64,000 bases of DNA from Paraflavitalea sp. CAU 1676 (GCF_029223285.1 NZ_JARHUJ010000005.1:1-64000), one strand, 5' to 3'; counted from the first letter of the stretch, positions 33,445 through 42,969 are shown. Made by a program: numbers and translations. Notes: generated from the letters alone by a model not told the origin.

Positions 33445-35928
33445 TTAAAACCGGGCAACCAGCTTCAGGTTCAGCAAACGGGGGGTGAGCCGGTTGGGCA
33501 TGGCAAACGTACTGTTCGAGAAGTCCTTGATCAGCAGGTAAGAGATCGTATTCGCCCGATCGATCAGGTTGAATACTTCCAGCGTAGCCCAGATGTTTTC
33601 AAAGTTGCGGAAAGGATTATGGCTGCGCCGGTTACTTTTTTCACTGTCGAGCAACAGGGCGCTGAAGCCGATGTCGATCCGCATGTAAGGCTCAATCACC
33701 AGGGCATTGCGGTACTTCACGCTGTTGGGGATATTGTATGGCAGGTTGCTGCCATAGAGGAAGTTCAGGTATACTTTGAAGTTCTTATTGGTCGAAAGGT
33801 AGTCCTGCAGGAACATGCCAAAGGTCAGCAACCGGTCGGTAGGTCTGCGCAGCCAGCCGCCTTCGGTCAGGGTGCTGTCGATCGGCTGGTTCAGCGAATC
33901 GAGCTTGTAGTTGTAATACGTGTCTTTGTCGAGGTCTTCGCGCGAGCGCATAAAGCCGATACTGATCCAGCTTTCCGCATCTTTCACCAGCTCGCCAAAC
34001 AAACGCATTTCCAACCCTGCTGCGTAGGCTTTGGCCCTGTTCTCGCCAAAATAACGCAGCCGCACATTGTCCACATCGTACGGCACCACATCCCACATAT
34101 TCTTGTAATAAGCTTCCGTAGCCAGGCGCCAGGGGCGGCCCACCCATTTGAAGTTATAGTCCAGACCGGCCGACAGCTGCCAGCTCTTTTGTGCCTTGAG
34201 GTCTTTATTGATCGTGCCGTCATAGCGGCGTAGCTCACGGTAGAAAGGAGGTTGGTGATAAAGGCCCGCAGCCCCCCGGAACACCATATCGCGTTTCCAA
34301 TGGCCAGGCTTCCACGAGAAACCGACGCGGGGCGAAACCAGGAATTCCTTGTTCAGGGTATTGTAGTTGTACCGTACGCCCGCCTGCAGGGTAAAACCAG
34401 TAGAGTCGTTGAAAACAATATTGTCCTGGAAATAACCCGTTAGCCGCGTAATGTCAAGGTCTGCCTTCGATTTGATCACCTTGCTCAACTCAAACAGGTT
34501 GGGATTGTATGGGAGGTTATAACCAGCAGAATCGCGGTATTCCCATTCATGCAGCTTGTCGTCGATCGATTGCTGCTCGATCGTTTGTCCCCATTGCAGG
34601 TAGTGCTTACCTAAATCGAGGGTACCCTTATGCGAAGCATTCCACACACCGATATTGAGTTGGTTACGGGCAAAGGTTTGGTACAGCCCCGCACCAAGCG
34701 GATTCACGATCAGGCCAAAATCAGGTTTACCCTTATCAAAAGAGCGTTCGCCAAACAGGTAAGCGCCCGTAATATCCAGTGATTCGCGTTCGTCGTTGCC
34801 GAAATGGCTCACCATCCACTTCAGCCGCAGGTTTCTCCGCAACTGTTGGTTCCACGAAAGACCCAGCATATTCGTACGGTAGCTGTCCTCTTCCCGGCCA
34901 TCGAAGTAAATATCGAGGCCCAGGTTGGCGCTGAAGAAAGGAGAGAATACGGAAGTGGTGAGCTGGCTGAATTCAGGCACCAGCGTAAACTTGGTTTGCG
35001 ACAGGTTACCCAACAGTTCTACCGAGTTGCGGCTATTGATCTGGTAGGTCAGCAAAGCCTGGATGTCGGCCGAAGAAGGCACGTAGTTGCCCTTGGTTTC
35101 CTGGCTGCTCAATAAGTTACGGTTGCTGCGGTTACGCACGCCTACCAGGAAGCTGAACCGGTTGTTGCGGCTGGTGCCTTCCAGGTGCAGCCCTTGTTCC
35201 AGCAAACCGATATACGCCGAACCGCCAAACTGCTTGGGTTTCTTATATTGAATGTCCAGTACCGACGACATCTTATCGCCATACCGGGCCTGGAAACCGC
35301 CATTGTAAAAGCTAACGTTGCGGGCCATCTCGGGGTTGATGAAACTGAGCCCTTCCTGCTGGCCGCTGCGCACGAGATAAGGACGAAACACCTCGAAGTC
35401 GTTGACATAAATGAGGTTTTCGTCGTAGTTGCCACCCCTTACGGAATATTGAGAGGTAAGCTCGTTGTTAGAGCCTACGAATACTTTGATAAGGCTTTCA
35501 ATGCCACCGGTGGGAGAGGGGATATTGATGGCGTTTTTGGGATTCAGCACGATCAGGCCGGCCTCGCGGCGCTGGCGCTGGTCTGTAACGACCACCGAGT
35601 CCAGCTGGCGGGCGCCTTTTTCAAGACGCACCACGATGTATTCTTCCTCTTTTTCGTTGAGGAGAAAGTTACGCTGTTCGGTTTTATAACCTGCTGAAGA
35701 GAAAACGATAGCGAAGGCTTTATCAACCGGGGCCTGCAGTCGGAAAGTGCCCGAATCGGAGGTGGCCGCACCGGCACGCCGGCCAAGTATCATGACCGAA
35801 ACCCTGGCAATGGGTTGCTCATTCTCATCTACTACCTTGCCACTCACATAGGCCGGCTTCTTTTGGGCAACGGCAGTAAGGGTAAAACACGCGAGGAAGC
35901 AGCCAATTAGTAAGGGTATAAATCTCAA
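33445..35928 (-). CDS. TonB-dependent outer-membrane receptor
   Basis: An 827-residue receptor with signal peptide (1-21, TAVAQ), a carboxypeptidase-like regulatory domain (about 28-102, VSGKVVDENEQPIARVSVMI), a plug domain (about 125-235; SQYSVRGGNYDENLIYVNDF, NGGFQARYGDKMSSVLDI) and a C-terminal beta-barrel ending NLKLVARF, with the terminal Phe typical of barrels. No SusD partner is adjacent, so this is not a canonical polysaccharide-utilisation locus; the ligand could be a siderophore, peptide or other large solute. It appears monocistronic. Confidence 0.93.
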   Translation of the reverse strand: MRFIPLLIGCFLACFTLTAVAQKKPAYVSGKVVDENEQPIARVSVMILGRRAGAATSDSGTFRLQAPVDKAFAIVFSSAGYKTEQRNFLLNEKEEEYIVVRLEKGARQLDSVVVTDQRQRREAGLIVLNPKNAINIPSPTGGIESLIKVFVGSNNELTSQYSVRGGNYDENLIYVNDFEVFRPYLVRSGQQEGLSFINPEMARNVSFYNGGFQARYGDKMSSVLDIQYKKPKQFGGSAYIGLLEQGLHLEGTSRNNRFSFLVGVRNRSNRNLLSSQETKGNYVPSSADIQALLTYQINSRNSVELLGNLSQTKFTLVPEFSQLTTSVFSPFFSANLGLDIYFDGREEDSYRTNMLGLSWNQQLRRNLRLKWMVSHFGNDERESLDITGAYLFGERSFDKGKPDFGLIVNPLGAGLYQTFARNQLNIGVWNASHKGTLDLGKHYLQWGQTIEQQSIDDKLHEWEYRDSAGYNLPYNPNLFELSKVIKSKADLDITRLTGYFQDNIVFNDSTGFTLQAGVRYNYNTLNKEFLVSPRVGFSWKPGHWKRDMVFRGAAGLYHQPPFYRELRRYDGTINKDLKAQKSWQLSAGLDYNFKWVGRPWRLATEAYYKNMWDVVPYDVDNVRLRYFGENRAKAYAAGLEMRLFGELVKDAESWISIGFMRSREDLDKDTYYNYKLDSLNQPIDSTLTEGGWLRRPTDRLLTFGMFLQDYLSTNKNFKVYLNFLYGSNLPYNIPNSVKYRNALVIEPYMRIDIGFSALLLDSEKSNRRSHNPFRNFENIWATLEVFNLIDRANTISYLLIKDFSNSTFAMPNRLTPRLLNLKLVARF

Positions 35929-36061
35929 CCGGTCAGATTTTAATGCTGTCGAAATTAATTGAATTTGTGCTCACACTAAAACAGAATAATCCATTATTTA
36001 TTTTATTTTGGCCGCCAAATCCAGCCTGTATGGGCTGGCTATAACCCCCGGGAAGACCTAT

Positions 36062-36982
36062 ATGTTATTTTCTAAGATATCTCCACTGTTGTTGATCGCA
36101 TTCATGAGTACACTCACCCGTTGCGGTGATAGTGCCGCCACTGTCAAGGACAAAACGGGATCAAGCGCCCATGTACTGAAGGAAACCATTGCCAGTGGCC
36201 CCGATACGTTGATGACTCGCCTGGCAGGCATCAAGAAAGTGAATGAGCTCGACATACTTTGCCAGCACTGGGAAACGGGCGAATCGGAAGGCGCCACCTC
36301 GCGTGCCCTATTGCGCGACGAGAACGGACGCCCCACCATACCCGGCCTCGATATCTTTACCGATAGTACCTACCTCGCCAACCCAAGGGGCCAGGTAAGC
36401 ATCGGCACCTGGCGGGTAAGGAAGTCGGGCAAAGAACTTACCCTGATACTCACCGGTACCGACAAGAAAGAGACCGTGTGGGATATTCAGGAACTGAATT
36501 CTCTCAACCTCCGCCTCGTCAGGGCTGGGGAAGATGGAAAGCCTTTGTACCTCAACCTGTCGTCGGATGGCATGGTGCATCAAAATCACCTGAACGATCC
36601 CTTCCATCCCGTCAACAACTTATGGCGCATCCGGCCGGCTCAGCCCGAAACAGACAGCGCCATCGCTGCCAGGGCCAAAGCCTGTGTGAAGTTCTTCGCA
36701 TTATTCTACCGCGATAATATCAAACGTCAGAAAGATAAGATCAACTTCGAAGGCTTACCCGATATCCTGGAGTGGTATAGCCGGGGCATCGGTATGCCCG
36801 ATTGGGAAGACATCAAAAACTCCTGGCTGCATTGTTTTTACGATGATGCACAAGCGGAAAAGGGATACCAGGTATTGCGGCAGTTGATCATCAACTACGA
36901 ATTCACCTGGCCCAAAGGCGCGCCCGATTGGAGAATGGAAACACACAGTGTGCTGGAACAGATGTACCACAAGATGAAATGA
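36062..36982 (+). CDS. Hypothetical lipoprotein
   Basis: A 306-residue protein starting MLFSKISPLLLIAFMSTLTR, with a lipobox Cys at residue 21 (LTRC). An earlier in-frame start at 36008 would bury the signal peptide. Residues 45-180 look strand-rich (RGQVSIGTWRVRKSGKELTL). The C-terminal part is helical (ARAKACVKFFALFYRDNIKR) and resembles nothing I can name. It converges with the Gfo/Idh gene with a 3-bp gap and no visible terminator. Confidence 0.75.
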   Translation: MLFSKISPLLLIAFMSTLTRCGDSAATVKDKTGSSAHVLKETIASGPDTLMTRLAGIKKVNELDILCQHWETGESEGATSRALLRDENGRPTIPGLDIFTDSTYLANPRGQVSIGTWRVRKSGKELTLILTGTDKKETVWDIQELNSLNLRLVRAGEDGKPLYLNLSSDGMVHQNHLNDPFHPVNNLWRIRPAQPETDSAIAARAKACVKFFALFYRDNIKRQKDKINFEGLPDILEWYSRGIGMPDWEDIKNSWLHCFYDDAQAEKGYQVLRQLIINYEFTWPKGAPDWRMETHSVLEQMYHKMK

Positions 36983-36985
36983 TCA

Positions 36986-38068
36986 CTACAACGGCCACTT
37001 CACCGGCATACGCTCCTTGGAAGAGCGGTAAATTGCGTTGAACAATTCGACCGTTCGCCGGCCATCGCTGCCGGTTACCAGGGGGCGGCGGTTCTCTTGA
37101 ATAGCTTTGAAGAAATCCTCGTGTTGCAGTCGAACGAAATACTCCACGGCATTGACCGAGTTAAATAATGCTTTGTCTGCTTCCTGCCATTGCGGCAACA
37201 TCGCTTCTTCACCGGGAATGGTCCAGAGGTCATTCAAAGGCGGCTCCTGGATGGTGGAGCGTCCGGGTAAAAACATACTGCCGCCATCGGTTTGAACGCC
37301 GGCCGTAGCGCCATTGGAACCATGTACATGCACCTTGCCGTAGATGCCGGGTTTCTGTGCATTGCTCACCATGATATTGGCGATAGCGCCATTCTTAAAA
37401 CGTACCACCGCAACGGCTGTATCATCTACTTCAATATAGGGGTGATTGATATTACTCCACACGCCATAGAGCTCGTCGAACTCGCTGCCCATATACCATT
37501 GCAACAGGTCCAGCTGGTGAGGGGCCTGGTTTACCAGCACACCGCCGCCTTCTGCGGCCCAGCTGCCACGCCAGGGATCGCTTTGATAGTAAGTTTCATC
37601 GCGCCAGCCATACATCACCACAAAGCCCAGCATAGGCGTACCCAGCTTGCCGGCGTCGATCGCTTGTTTGATGCGGTAGGCTGCTGGAATAAAGCGGCGC
37701 TGACTGATCATACCCAATTGACGGCCGGCGGCTTTGCCGGCAGCGATCATGGCGTCACTATCATCGAGGCTGATGGCCAGTGGTTTTTCAACCAGCACAT
37801 GGGCGCCGTTTTCGAAAGCTACAACGGTAGCTTCCCGGTGGGCCGGATGCGGCGTGCAGATAACGACCACGTCAACGCGCTCCTGCTGTATCATGGTGGC
37901 GATATCGGTATAGGGTGCAGCGTTGAACGATTCGCCAAAAGCTTTGGCTTTATCGAGGCTGCGGCTTTGCACCGCCACCAGCTCGGTATCACCAATATTC
38001 ATTAAAGCCTGCGCATGTACCCGCGCCATTTTACCACAGCCAATGATGGCAGAGCGAAGTTTGGTCAT
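36986..38068 (-). CDS. Gfo/Idh/MocA family oxidoreductase
   Basis: A 360-residue NAD(P)-dependent oxidoreductase. The Rossmann fold starts RSAIIGCGKMARVHAQAL (5-22), with 'VVICTPHPAHREATVVAFEN' and 'HVLVEKPLAISLDD' containing the conserved EKP lysine. The C-terminal alpha/beta domain includes 'GGGVLVNQAPHQLDLLQWYM' with the catalytic-type His. The substrate is probably a sugar, inositol or modified sugar, and cannot be narrowed. A TAGCTTTG box lies 7 bp ahead of the start, implying a very short leader. Confidence 0.92.
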   Translation of the reverse strand: MTKLRSAIIGCGKMARVHAQALMNIGDTELVAVQSRSLDKAKAFGESFNAAPYTDIATMIQQERVDVVVICTPHPAHREATVVAFENGAHVLVEKPLAISLDDSDAMIAAGKAAGRQLGMISQRRFIPAAYRIKQAIDAGKLGTPMLGFVVMYGWRDETYYQSDPWRGSWAAEGGGVLVNQAPHQLDLLQWYMGSEFDELYGVWSNINHPYIEVDDTAVAVVRFKNGAIANIMVSNAQKPGIYGKVHVHGSNGATAGVQTDGGSMFLPGRSTIQEPPLNDLWTIPGEEAMLPQWQEADKALFNSVNAVEYFVRLQHEDFFKAIQENRRPLVTGSDGRRTVELFNAIYRSSKERMPVKWPL

Positions 38069-38075
38069 AGTGGGC

Positions 38076-38083
38076 CAAAGCTA
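38076..38083 (-). promoter_or_regulatory. Promoter -7 box close to the Gfo/Idh gene
   Basis: TAGCTTTG on the minus strand, 7 bp before the ATG. No clear -33 element. Confidence 0.4.
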
Positions 38084-38211
38084 TATTTTTTTGCCATTGC
38101 TCCCAGCGGCACGCCAAAATATGTCAATAGCTGGCTTATTGTTATCTTACAAATGCTGACACGAACCTGGTCAGCGGTGATTGAGGAAAATGGAACTTCT
38201 AAACCTGATAG

Positions 38212-38871
38212 ATGTTAAGAATAAAGGTCATATTGGGCATTGCTTTCGCAGCTATTCTTTTGGCTTGTAAAGACAAACGGCCGGAGCAACAAAAAAGGAG
38301 CTATGGGACTGGCTATGTAACAGCGCGTGAACCGCTCGATAGCGCCAGCTATAAACACGTTAAATACGATTTTTATACTGATAAAGGCGGGCGCCTGTTT
38401 CTTCGAAAGCTGCTAATGGGCAGGGATAGGGATAGCGCTTGCCGGTGTGCATTCGTTGTAGTGTATGATCCTCTTTTTACGCACGGATTTGGTGATAAAG
38501 GACTGGAAAAGCGGTTGGACGAGGTGATAGATATCGGTTCGTTTCAGGCTATCGATTCTTCCGATTTTGCGAAGGATAACAAGCATGTATACTATCACTA
38601 TGGCAATTCGGATGGCGGTAACCTGTCGATTGTAGCTGGCGCAGATCCTGCTACGTTCCGCCGGCTGGCCGATTACCGTTGGGGTATCGATAAGGAACAT
38701 GTCTACTTTCAATTCAGTTTGCTGGATAGCCTTGACCCGGCTTCCACACAGGTCCTCAGATCTCCCGACACGTCAGACCACTTCATAAGTTACGTTAGGG
38801 ACAACCGCTTTGTGTACCATGAAAATTATATGGTCCAGGGAGCAGATGCAAAATCCTTCAAAGCTAAATAA
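38212..38871 (+). CDS. DKNYY-family lipoprotein
   Basis: A 219-residue lipoprotein (Cys19 in AAILLACKD). Residues about 115-205 carry repeated 'AKDNKHVYY', 'GADPATFRRLADYRWGIDKE' and 'VRDNRFVYHENY' units, the pattern of the DKNYY repeat family, whose role is unknown; such proteins often sit near polymorphic toxin or immunity genes. It is followed 6 bp later by another unknown gene, so the two are probably one transcript. Confidence 0.75.
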   Translation: MLRIKVILGIAFAAILLACKDKRPEQQKRSYGTGYVTAREPLDSASYKHVKYDFYTDKGGRLFLRKLLMGRDRDSACRCAFVVVYDPLFTHGFGDKGLEKRLDEVIDIGSFQAIDSSDFAKDNKHVYYHYGNSDGGNLSIVAGADPATFRRLADYRWGIDKEHVYFQFSLLDSLDPASTQVLRSPDTSDHFISYVRDNRFVYHENYMVQGADAKSFKAK

Positions 38872-38877
38872 GAACTC

Positions 38878-39351
38878 ATGTGGCGTTTGATCAGGAAATA
38901 TTGGTTATCAATTAAAAGGACGCGACCTGATGTTGGCTACTTGACGCCACCTTCTTTGCTGTATTCTGATAATTTATCACGGAAGAAAGAAGATGATGAC
39001 ACCTTTCACTGGTGTTTGGTGGGCAATATAGTCGAAGAACATACTTGGGGAGAAAAGAAGGAGCTGAAGCGGGGAACAAAAGTATTTGTGGCAGGTGCCA
39101 AAGTATACTGCTATCCGGTGGCCTGGGGCGATGGATACGAAAAGATCCGGGTAACCGGGATGCACCGGAAAAGAAAGAAATACATAACGATTATTATCGC
39201 TTCTAAATTGATAACGAACTGGAGGTTACAACAGGCATATAAACCTGCGGTATTAAAAGAACTAAAAGAGTGGGGAGGGTGGTCATCCAGCGACTACGAT
39301 AAAGGCAGAATTCTCTCTATGCTACCCCACCTGCGTAAAAGACGTAATTGA
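38878..39351 (+). CDS. Conserved hypothetical protein
   Basis: A 157-residue basic cytoplasmic protein (MWRLIRKYWLSIKRTRPDVG). Its central part 'HWCLVGNIVEEHTWGEKKEL', 'GTKVFVAGAKVYCYP' and 'WGDGYEKIRVTGMHRKRKKY' looks like a conserved strand-rich domain that I recall from Bacteroidota hypothetical proteins but cannot name. It lies 6 bp behind the DKNYY lipoprotein. The pair could be an immunity-type module without a nearby toxin; this is speculation. Confidence 0.7.
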   Translation: MWRLIRKYWLSIKRTRPDVGYLTPPSLLYSDNLSRKKEDDDTFHWCLVGNIVEEHTWGEKKELKRGTKVFVAGAKVYCYPVAWGDGYEKIRVTGMHRKRKKYITIIIASKLITNWRLQQAYKPAVLKELKEWGGWSSSDYDKGRILSMLPHLRKRRN

Positions 39352-39387
39352 AATAACTATAGCGGGCAATAAGCCGCCCGAAAAACA

Positions 39388-39410
39388 AAAGAGGAGCATC
39401 GCTCCTCTTT
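39388..39410. terminator. Bidirectional terminator
   Basis: Perfect 10-bp stem AAAGAGGAGC / GCTCCTCTTT with loop ATC between two convergent genes. Confidence 0.88.
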
Positions 39411-39414
39411 ACAA

Positions 39415-40065
39415 TTAGTGTATTTGTTTCAGTTGTCTGATCGTTGCTTTCGGGTCCGGCGACTTGAAGACCGTGCTGCCCGCCACCAGTACATCGGCGC
39501 CGGCACGCACCACACTGGCAGCATTCTCCAATGTAATACCGCCATCCACTTCAATGCGTGTTTCGAGCGCCCGCTCGTCAATCATCTTACGCAGTTGCTT
39601 GATCTTTTGCAGCGAATGCAAAATGAACGACTGTCCGCCAAAACCGGGGTTCACGCTCATGATCAGCACCAGGTCGATATCGTCTAAAACATCCTTCAGC
39701 ACATCTACCGGCGTATGCGGGTTCAGCGAAACGCCCGCCTGCATGCCCAGCGATTTGATCTGCTGAATGTTCCGGTGCAAATGCGTGCACGCTTCATAGT
39801 GAACGGTGAGGATATCCGCACCCGCTTTCTTGAAAGCCTCGGCATAGCGCTCCGGTTGCACGATCATCAGGTGCACATCGCATACCTTTTTGGTGGCTGT
39901 ACGGATCTGTTCGATCACCGGCAATCCAAAACTGATATTGGGTACAAAAACACCGTCCATGACATCGAGGTGAAACCAGTCGGCCTCACTTTCATTGAGC
40001 ATATTGCATTCGTCCTGCAGTTTCAGAAAATTAGAGGCTAGGAGAGAAGGCGCAACTATCGGCAT
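39415..40065 (-). CDS. rpe: Ribulose-phosphate 3-epimerase
   Basis: A 216-residue TIM-barrel enzyme interconverting ribulose- and xylulose-5-phosphate in the pentose phosphate pathway. VAPSLLASNFLKLQDE (4-19), 'HLDVMDGVFVPNISFG', 'DVHLMI', 'MSVNPGFGGQSF' and 'EVDGGI' are all present, including the metal-ligand His and Asp residues. ATG 40065 is chosen; the longer frame adds 21 unrelated residues. It lies 62 bp after the TPR lipoprotein on the same strand and is likely co-transcribed. It indirectly supplies erythrose-4-phosphate for aromatic synthesis. Confidence 0.95.
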   Translation of the reverse strand: MPIVAPSLLASNFLKLQDECNMLNESEADWFHLDVMDGVFVPNISFGLPVIEQIRTATKKVCDVHLMIVQPERYAEAFKKAGADILTVHYEACTHLHRNIQQIKSLGMQAGVSLNPHTPVDVLKDVLDDIDLVLIMSVNPGFGGQSFILHSLQKIKQLRKMIDERALETRIEVDGGITLENAASVVRAGADVLVAGSTVFKSPDPKATIRQLKQIH

Positions 40066-40127
40066 GTAAAATGTATTTGGACTTAAAGATAATGGGTTCA
40101 GCAATAGTAAAAGAAACCAGGATACCA

Positions 40128-41126
40128 CTATCCCTTCAGTCTCTTGATCCCTGCTTTGGCTTCTTCGAAGTTTTTGTCCAGCGAAACCGCCCGCAGGTAA
40201 TTTTCCAGTGCTTTCTCTTGCTGGTGGGTGGCCTCAAAACTGCGGCCCAGCCAGTAGTAGGCGTCGGCACTGGTATTGGAAACCGTGGCAGCCATGGCAA
40301 AAGTCTCCAAAGCCTTGTCATACTGCTTCAGGTCATATTGTACGATGCCCTTTTCGATGTAGGCGTCGGTAAACTTCCAGTTGCGTTTGATGCAGGCTTC
40401 AAATTGTTCCAGCGCAGCGGCATATTGTTTCGTATCGGAATAATAAGCCCCTTTCAGAAAAGTGGCATCATTGGCCAGCGTGGAGTCGCGGGCAATGAGT
40501 GCATCGCAAAGAGCGATGGTCTTCGGGTTTTTAGTGGCCGCATACAGGTTGGCGAGGGGCAGACCGGTAAAATTGATCGGCTGCAGTTCGTAAGAACGCT
40601 CCATCGCTTTGATACCCGCCGCAGTATCCCGCATCAGTACCAGCACATTGCCTTTTTCGTACCAGCTTTCAAAATCGAGTGAGTCCTTCGCCAGCAGCTC
40701 ATTGTACTGCGCCAACGCTTCCTCTCCGGCGCCCACCTGGGTATATACCTCGCTCAGGCGACGACGGAACGTGGGGTTTTCGGGATACTTTTCAATACAG
40801 GATTTCAACAGTTTAACCGCCTCTCCTGGCTGATCAACCAGCATCAGGTTCGAAATGTACTGCAGCGCAGTACCTTCAGCAGGAGCCAACGTCCAGGCCT
40901 TTTCGTAATCGGCCGTCGCCAACTCATGCTGGTTGTTTTGCGAAAGCCGGATGCCCCTTGTCAGGTACAGCTCCGCGTTTTGAGGAGCAGCCTTGATACT
41001 GTCGGTAATACTTTCGTAGGGCGGCTTCTTCAGGAGGTCAGCCATCTTATCAGTCCCGGTCTCTTTGCATCCGGCAGCCATCAGGGCCAGGAAGCAAAAG
41101 CCGAGCATTTTCGATCTATAAATCAT
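40128..41126 (-). CDS. TPR-repeat lipoprotein
   Basis: A 332-residue lipoprotein (lipobox LMAAGC, Cys20) with about seven tetratricopeptide repeats over residues 50-330 (e.g. 'NAELYLTRGIRLSQNNQHEL', 'DAYIEKGIVQYDLKQYDKAL', 'DAYYWLGRSFEATHQQEKAL'). It probably acts as a periplasmic or outer-membrane scaffold. A TAGTTTTG box ends 4 bp before the ATG, implying a leaderless transcript; using the ATG at 41108 instead would remove the charged N-region of the signal. It is upstream of rpe on the same strand. Confidence 0.88.
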   Translation of the reverse strand: MIYRSKMLGFCFLALMAAGCKETGTDKMADLLKKPPYESITDSIKAAPQNAELYLTRGIRLSQNNQHELATADYEKAWTLAPAEGTALQYISNLMLVDQPGEAVKLLKSCIEKYPENPTFRRRLSEVYTQVGAGEEALAQYNELLAKDSLDFESWYEKGNVLVLMRDTAAGIKAMERSYELQPINFTGLPLANLYAATKNPKTIALCDALIARDSTLANDATFLKGAYYSDTKQYAAALEQFEACIKRNWKFTDAYIEKGIVQYDLKQYDKALETFAMAATVSNTSADAYYWLGRSFEATHQQEKALENYLRAVSLDKNFEEAKAGIKRLKG

Positions 41127-41130
41127 ATGT

Positions 41131-41138
41131 CAAAACTA
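41131..41138 (-). promoter_or_regulatory. Promoter -7 box abutting the TPR lipoprotein gene
   Basis: TAGTTTTG on the minus strand, 4 bp before the start codon. The -33 position is not convincing. Confidence 0.35.
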
Positions 41139-41197
41139 ACCGATTTTGGTCATGTTGGTTATGACAATATTCTGACAAAAAAGGAAAGCCTCCAAAA

Positions 41198-41205
41198 TAC
41201 CTTTG
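41198..41205 (+). promoter_or_regulatory. Promoter -7 box of the beta-propeller gene
   Basis: TACCTTTG, 28 bp before the ATG at 41234. Confidence 0.55.
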
Positions 41206-41233
41206 TGCCCGCTGTTACAGCCTTGTTAAAAAA

Positions 41234-42349
41234 ATGAACAACATGAGAAGATCCCTTGCCTTAGTACTGCTCAGTGCAGGAACCCTTGCTGCTATCACTG
41301 CATTCAAACCCAATACGCAGCCCGCGCCGTTGGCGCCCCATGCCGGAGATACCCTGCAGTATCCGGAAGAGACACACTTCAAAAATATTCAGCAGCTGAC
41401 CTTCGGCGGTGACAATGCCGAAGCCTATTTCAGCTACGATGGTAAGTACCTCATATTCCAGCGCACCAGTGCCAAAGACGGGATACCCTGCGATCAAATG
41501 TATATCGGAAAGGTACCCGCCGCCGGTGAAAAGTTCGAGTACAAACAAGTAAGTACCGGTAAAGGACGTACAACCTGCGGCTTCTTTACCAAAGATGGCA
41601 AACACGTGATCTATGCATCCACCCACCTGGGTGGTGATGAGTGTCCACCGGTGCCAGACCGTTCCAAGTACGGCAACAAATACATCTGGCCACTCTACGC
41701 CAGCTTCGATATATTCATGGCCGACCTCAACGGCAAGATCGTCAAACAGCTGACCAAATCGTCCGGATACGATGCTGAAGCGACACTTTCGCCCGACGGA
41801 ACGAAAATGATCTACACCAGCGTCAAGGATGGCGACATCGAACTGTACATCATGGACCTGAAGAGCGGAAAAGAAAAACGAATCACCAATACCCTTGGTT
41901 ATGATGGCGGAGCCTGGTTTAGCCCCGATGGTAAAAAGATCATCTGGCGCGCATCCCGCCCGCAAACCGAAGCCGCTATCAAGGAGTACAAAGACCTGCT
42001 GGCCGAAAACCTCGTAGCGCCTACCAATATGGAAGTATGGGTGGCCAATGCCGACGGCTCCAATGCCCACCAGGTAACTTCTTACGGACAGGCCAACTGG
42101 GCGCCCGCATTCATGCCCGATAGCAAAAGGATCATCTTTGCGTCTAATCACGAATACAAAAGAGGGTTTCCCTTCAACCTGTACACCATCAACGAAGATG
42201 GCAGCAACCTGCAAAAGATCAGCCGCGACAAGGGTTTCGACGCATTCCCGATGTTCAGCCCCAATGGAAAGAAGATCGTGTTCTGCAGCAACCGCAACAA
42301 CGGCGGCACCCGCGATACCAACATATTTCTGGCCGACTGGGTGGAGTAG
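41234..42349 (+). CDS. TolB-like PD40 beta-propeller exported protein
   Basis: A 371-residue protein with a signal peptide (about 1-22) and repeated PD40/WD40-like blades: 'AYFSYDGKYLIFQRTSAKDG', 'TLSPDGTKMIYTSVKDGD', 'WFSPDGKKIIWRASRPQTE', 'AFMPDSKRIIFASNHEYK' and 'MFSPNGKKIVFCSNRNNGG'. The propeller fills residues about 50-371. The family includes TolB and peptidase-associated propellers, but no peptidase domain is present. It likely binds ligand or partner proteins in the periplasm. It is preceded by a TACCTTTG box. Confidence 0.88.
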   Translation: MNNMRRSLALVLLSAGTLAAITAFKPNTQPAPLAPHAGDTLQYPEETHFKNIQQLTFGGDNAEAYFSYDGKYLIFQRTSAKDGIPCDQMYIGKVPAAGEKFEYKQVSTGKGRTTCGFFTKDGKHVIYASTHLGGDECPPVPDRSKYGNKYIWPLYASFDIFMADLNGKIVKQLTKSSGYDAEATLSPDGTKMIYTSVKDGDIELYIMDLKSGKEKRITNTLGYDGGAWFSPDGKKIIWRASRPQTEAAIKEYKDLLAENLVAPTNMEVWVANADGSNAHQVTSYGQANWAPAFMPDSKRIIFASNHEYKRGFPFNLYTINEDGSNLQKISRDKGFDAFPMFSPNGKKIVFCSNRNNGGTRDTNIFLADWVE

Positions 42350-42371
42350 GGGAAAATTGGGTTTTGCGTTG

Positions 42372-42379
42372 TAGCTTTG
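42372..42379 (+). promoter_or_regulatory. Promoter -7 box of the cytochrome b-like membrane gene
   Basis: TAGCTTTG, 42 bp before the ATG at 42422. No clear -33 element. Confidence 0.4.
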
Positions 42380-42421
42380 GCCCGATTTTGAAATTATCAC
42401 ACCTTCAAAAGCTGAAACATT

Positions 42422-42892
42422 ATGTATACAGGTTTACTGCATCTGCACAACACGCTTCGCTGGGTCATCCTCATTTTATTGCTGGTAGCATTGTTCCGTC
42501 ACCTCGGCGGCATGAATAAGAAGAGACTGGTGAATGCCGGCGACCAAAAGGTAGACCTGTTCCTGATGATAGCAGCCCATACAACCTTCCTGGTTGGTTT
42601 GTATCAGTGGATCGTTGGTCCCTGGGGCCTTAAGCTCATCCAGTCGAGCGGCATGGGCGAAGTGATGAAGAACAGCGCTTACCGCTTCTTCGCCATCGAG
42701 CACCTGACCGGCATGCTCATCGCCATCGTATTGATCACCATCGGCCGTGGAAAGGTAAAAAGAGCAGTAGACGCATCAGCCCACAAAAAGGCCTTCTGGT
42801 TCTTTTTGATAGCACTCCTCATCATCCTGGTATCTGTACCCTGGCCTTTCAGGGAAGGAATCGCAAGACCTTTGTTCCCAGGCATGCACTAA
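42422..42892 (+). CDS. Four-helix membrane protein, cytochrome b-like
   Basis: A 156-residue integral membrane protein with segments at about 10-28, 47-66, 87-107 and 122-142. Conserved-looking histidines at residues 7 and 9 (LLHLHNTLRW) and in AAHTTF and AIEHLTG could bind haem, as in cytochrome b-like proteins; this is suggested by pattern only. Homologues are common in Bacteroidota. It follows the propeller gene by 72 bp but has its own -7 box. Confidence 0.75.
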   Translation: MYTGLLHLHNTLRWVILILLLVALFRHLGGMNKKRLVNAGDQKVDLFLMIAAHTTFLVGLYQWIVGPWGLKLIQSSGMGEVMKNSAYRFFAIEHLTGMLIAIVLITIGRGKVKRAVDASAHKKAFWFFLIALLIILVSVPWPFREGIARPLFPGMH

Positions 42893-42934
42893 AAAAAAAT
42901 CAGGCGGTACTAACCCGCCTTCCGAAGAAAATAG

Positions 42935-42964
42935 AAAAAGCCGCTTTCGATAAGCGGCTTTTTT
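42935..42964. terminator. Bidirectional terminator
   Basis: 12-bp stem AAAAAGCCGCTT (42935-42946) / AAGCGGCTTTTT (42952-42963) followed by T; it serves the convergent genes on both sides. Confidence 0.92.
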
Positions 42965-42969
42965 CATGG

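Noticed and set aside
33439-34233. 264-residue plus-strand frame within the TonB receptor
   Set aside because: It is antiparallel to a full-length, intact receptor.
41261-42400. 379-residue minus-strand frame over the propeller gene
   Set aside because: A shadow of the PD40 propeller gene, which has a signal peptide, repeated blades and a promoter.
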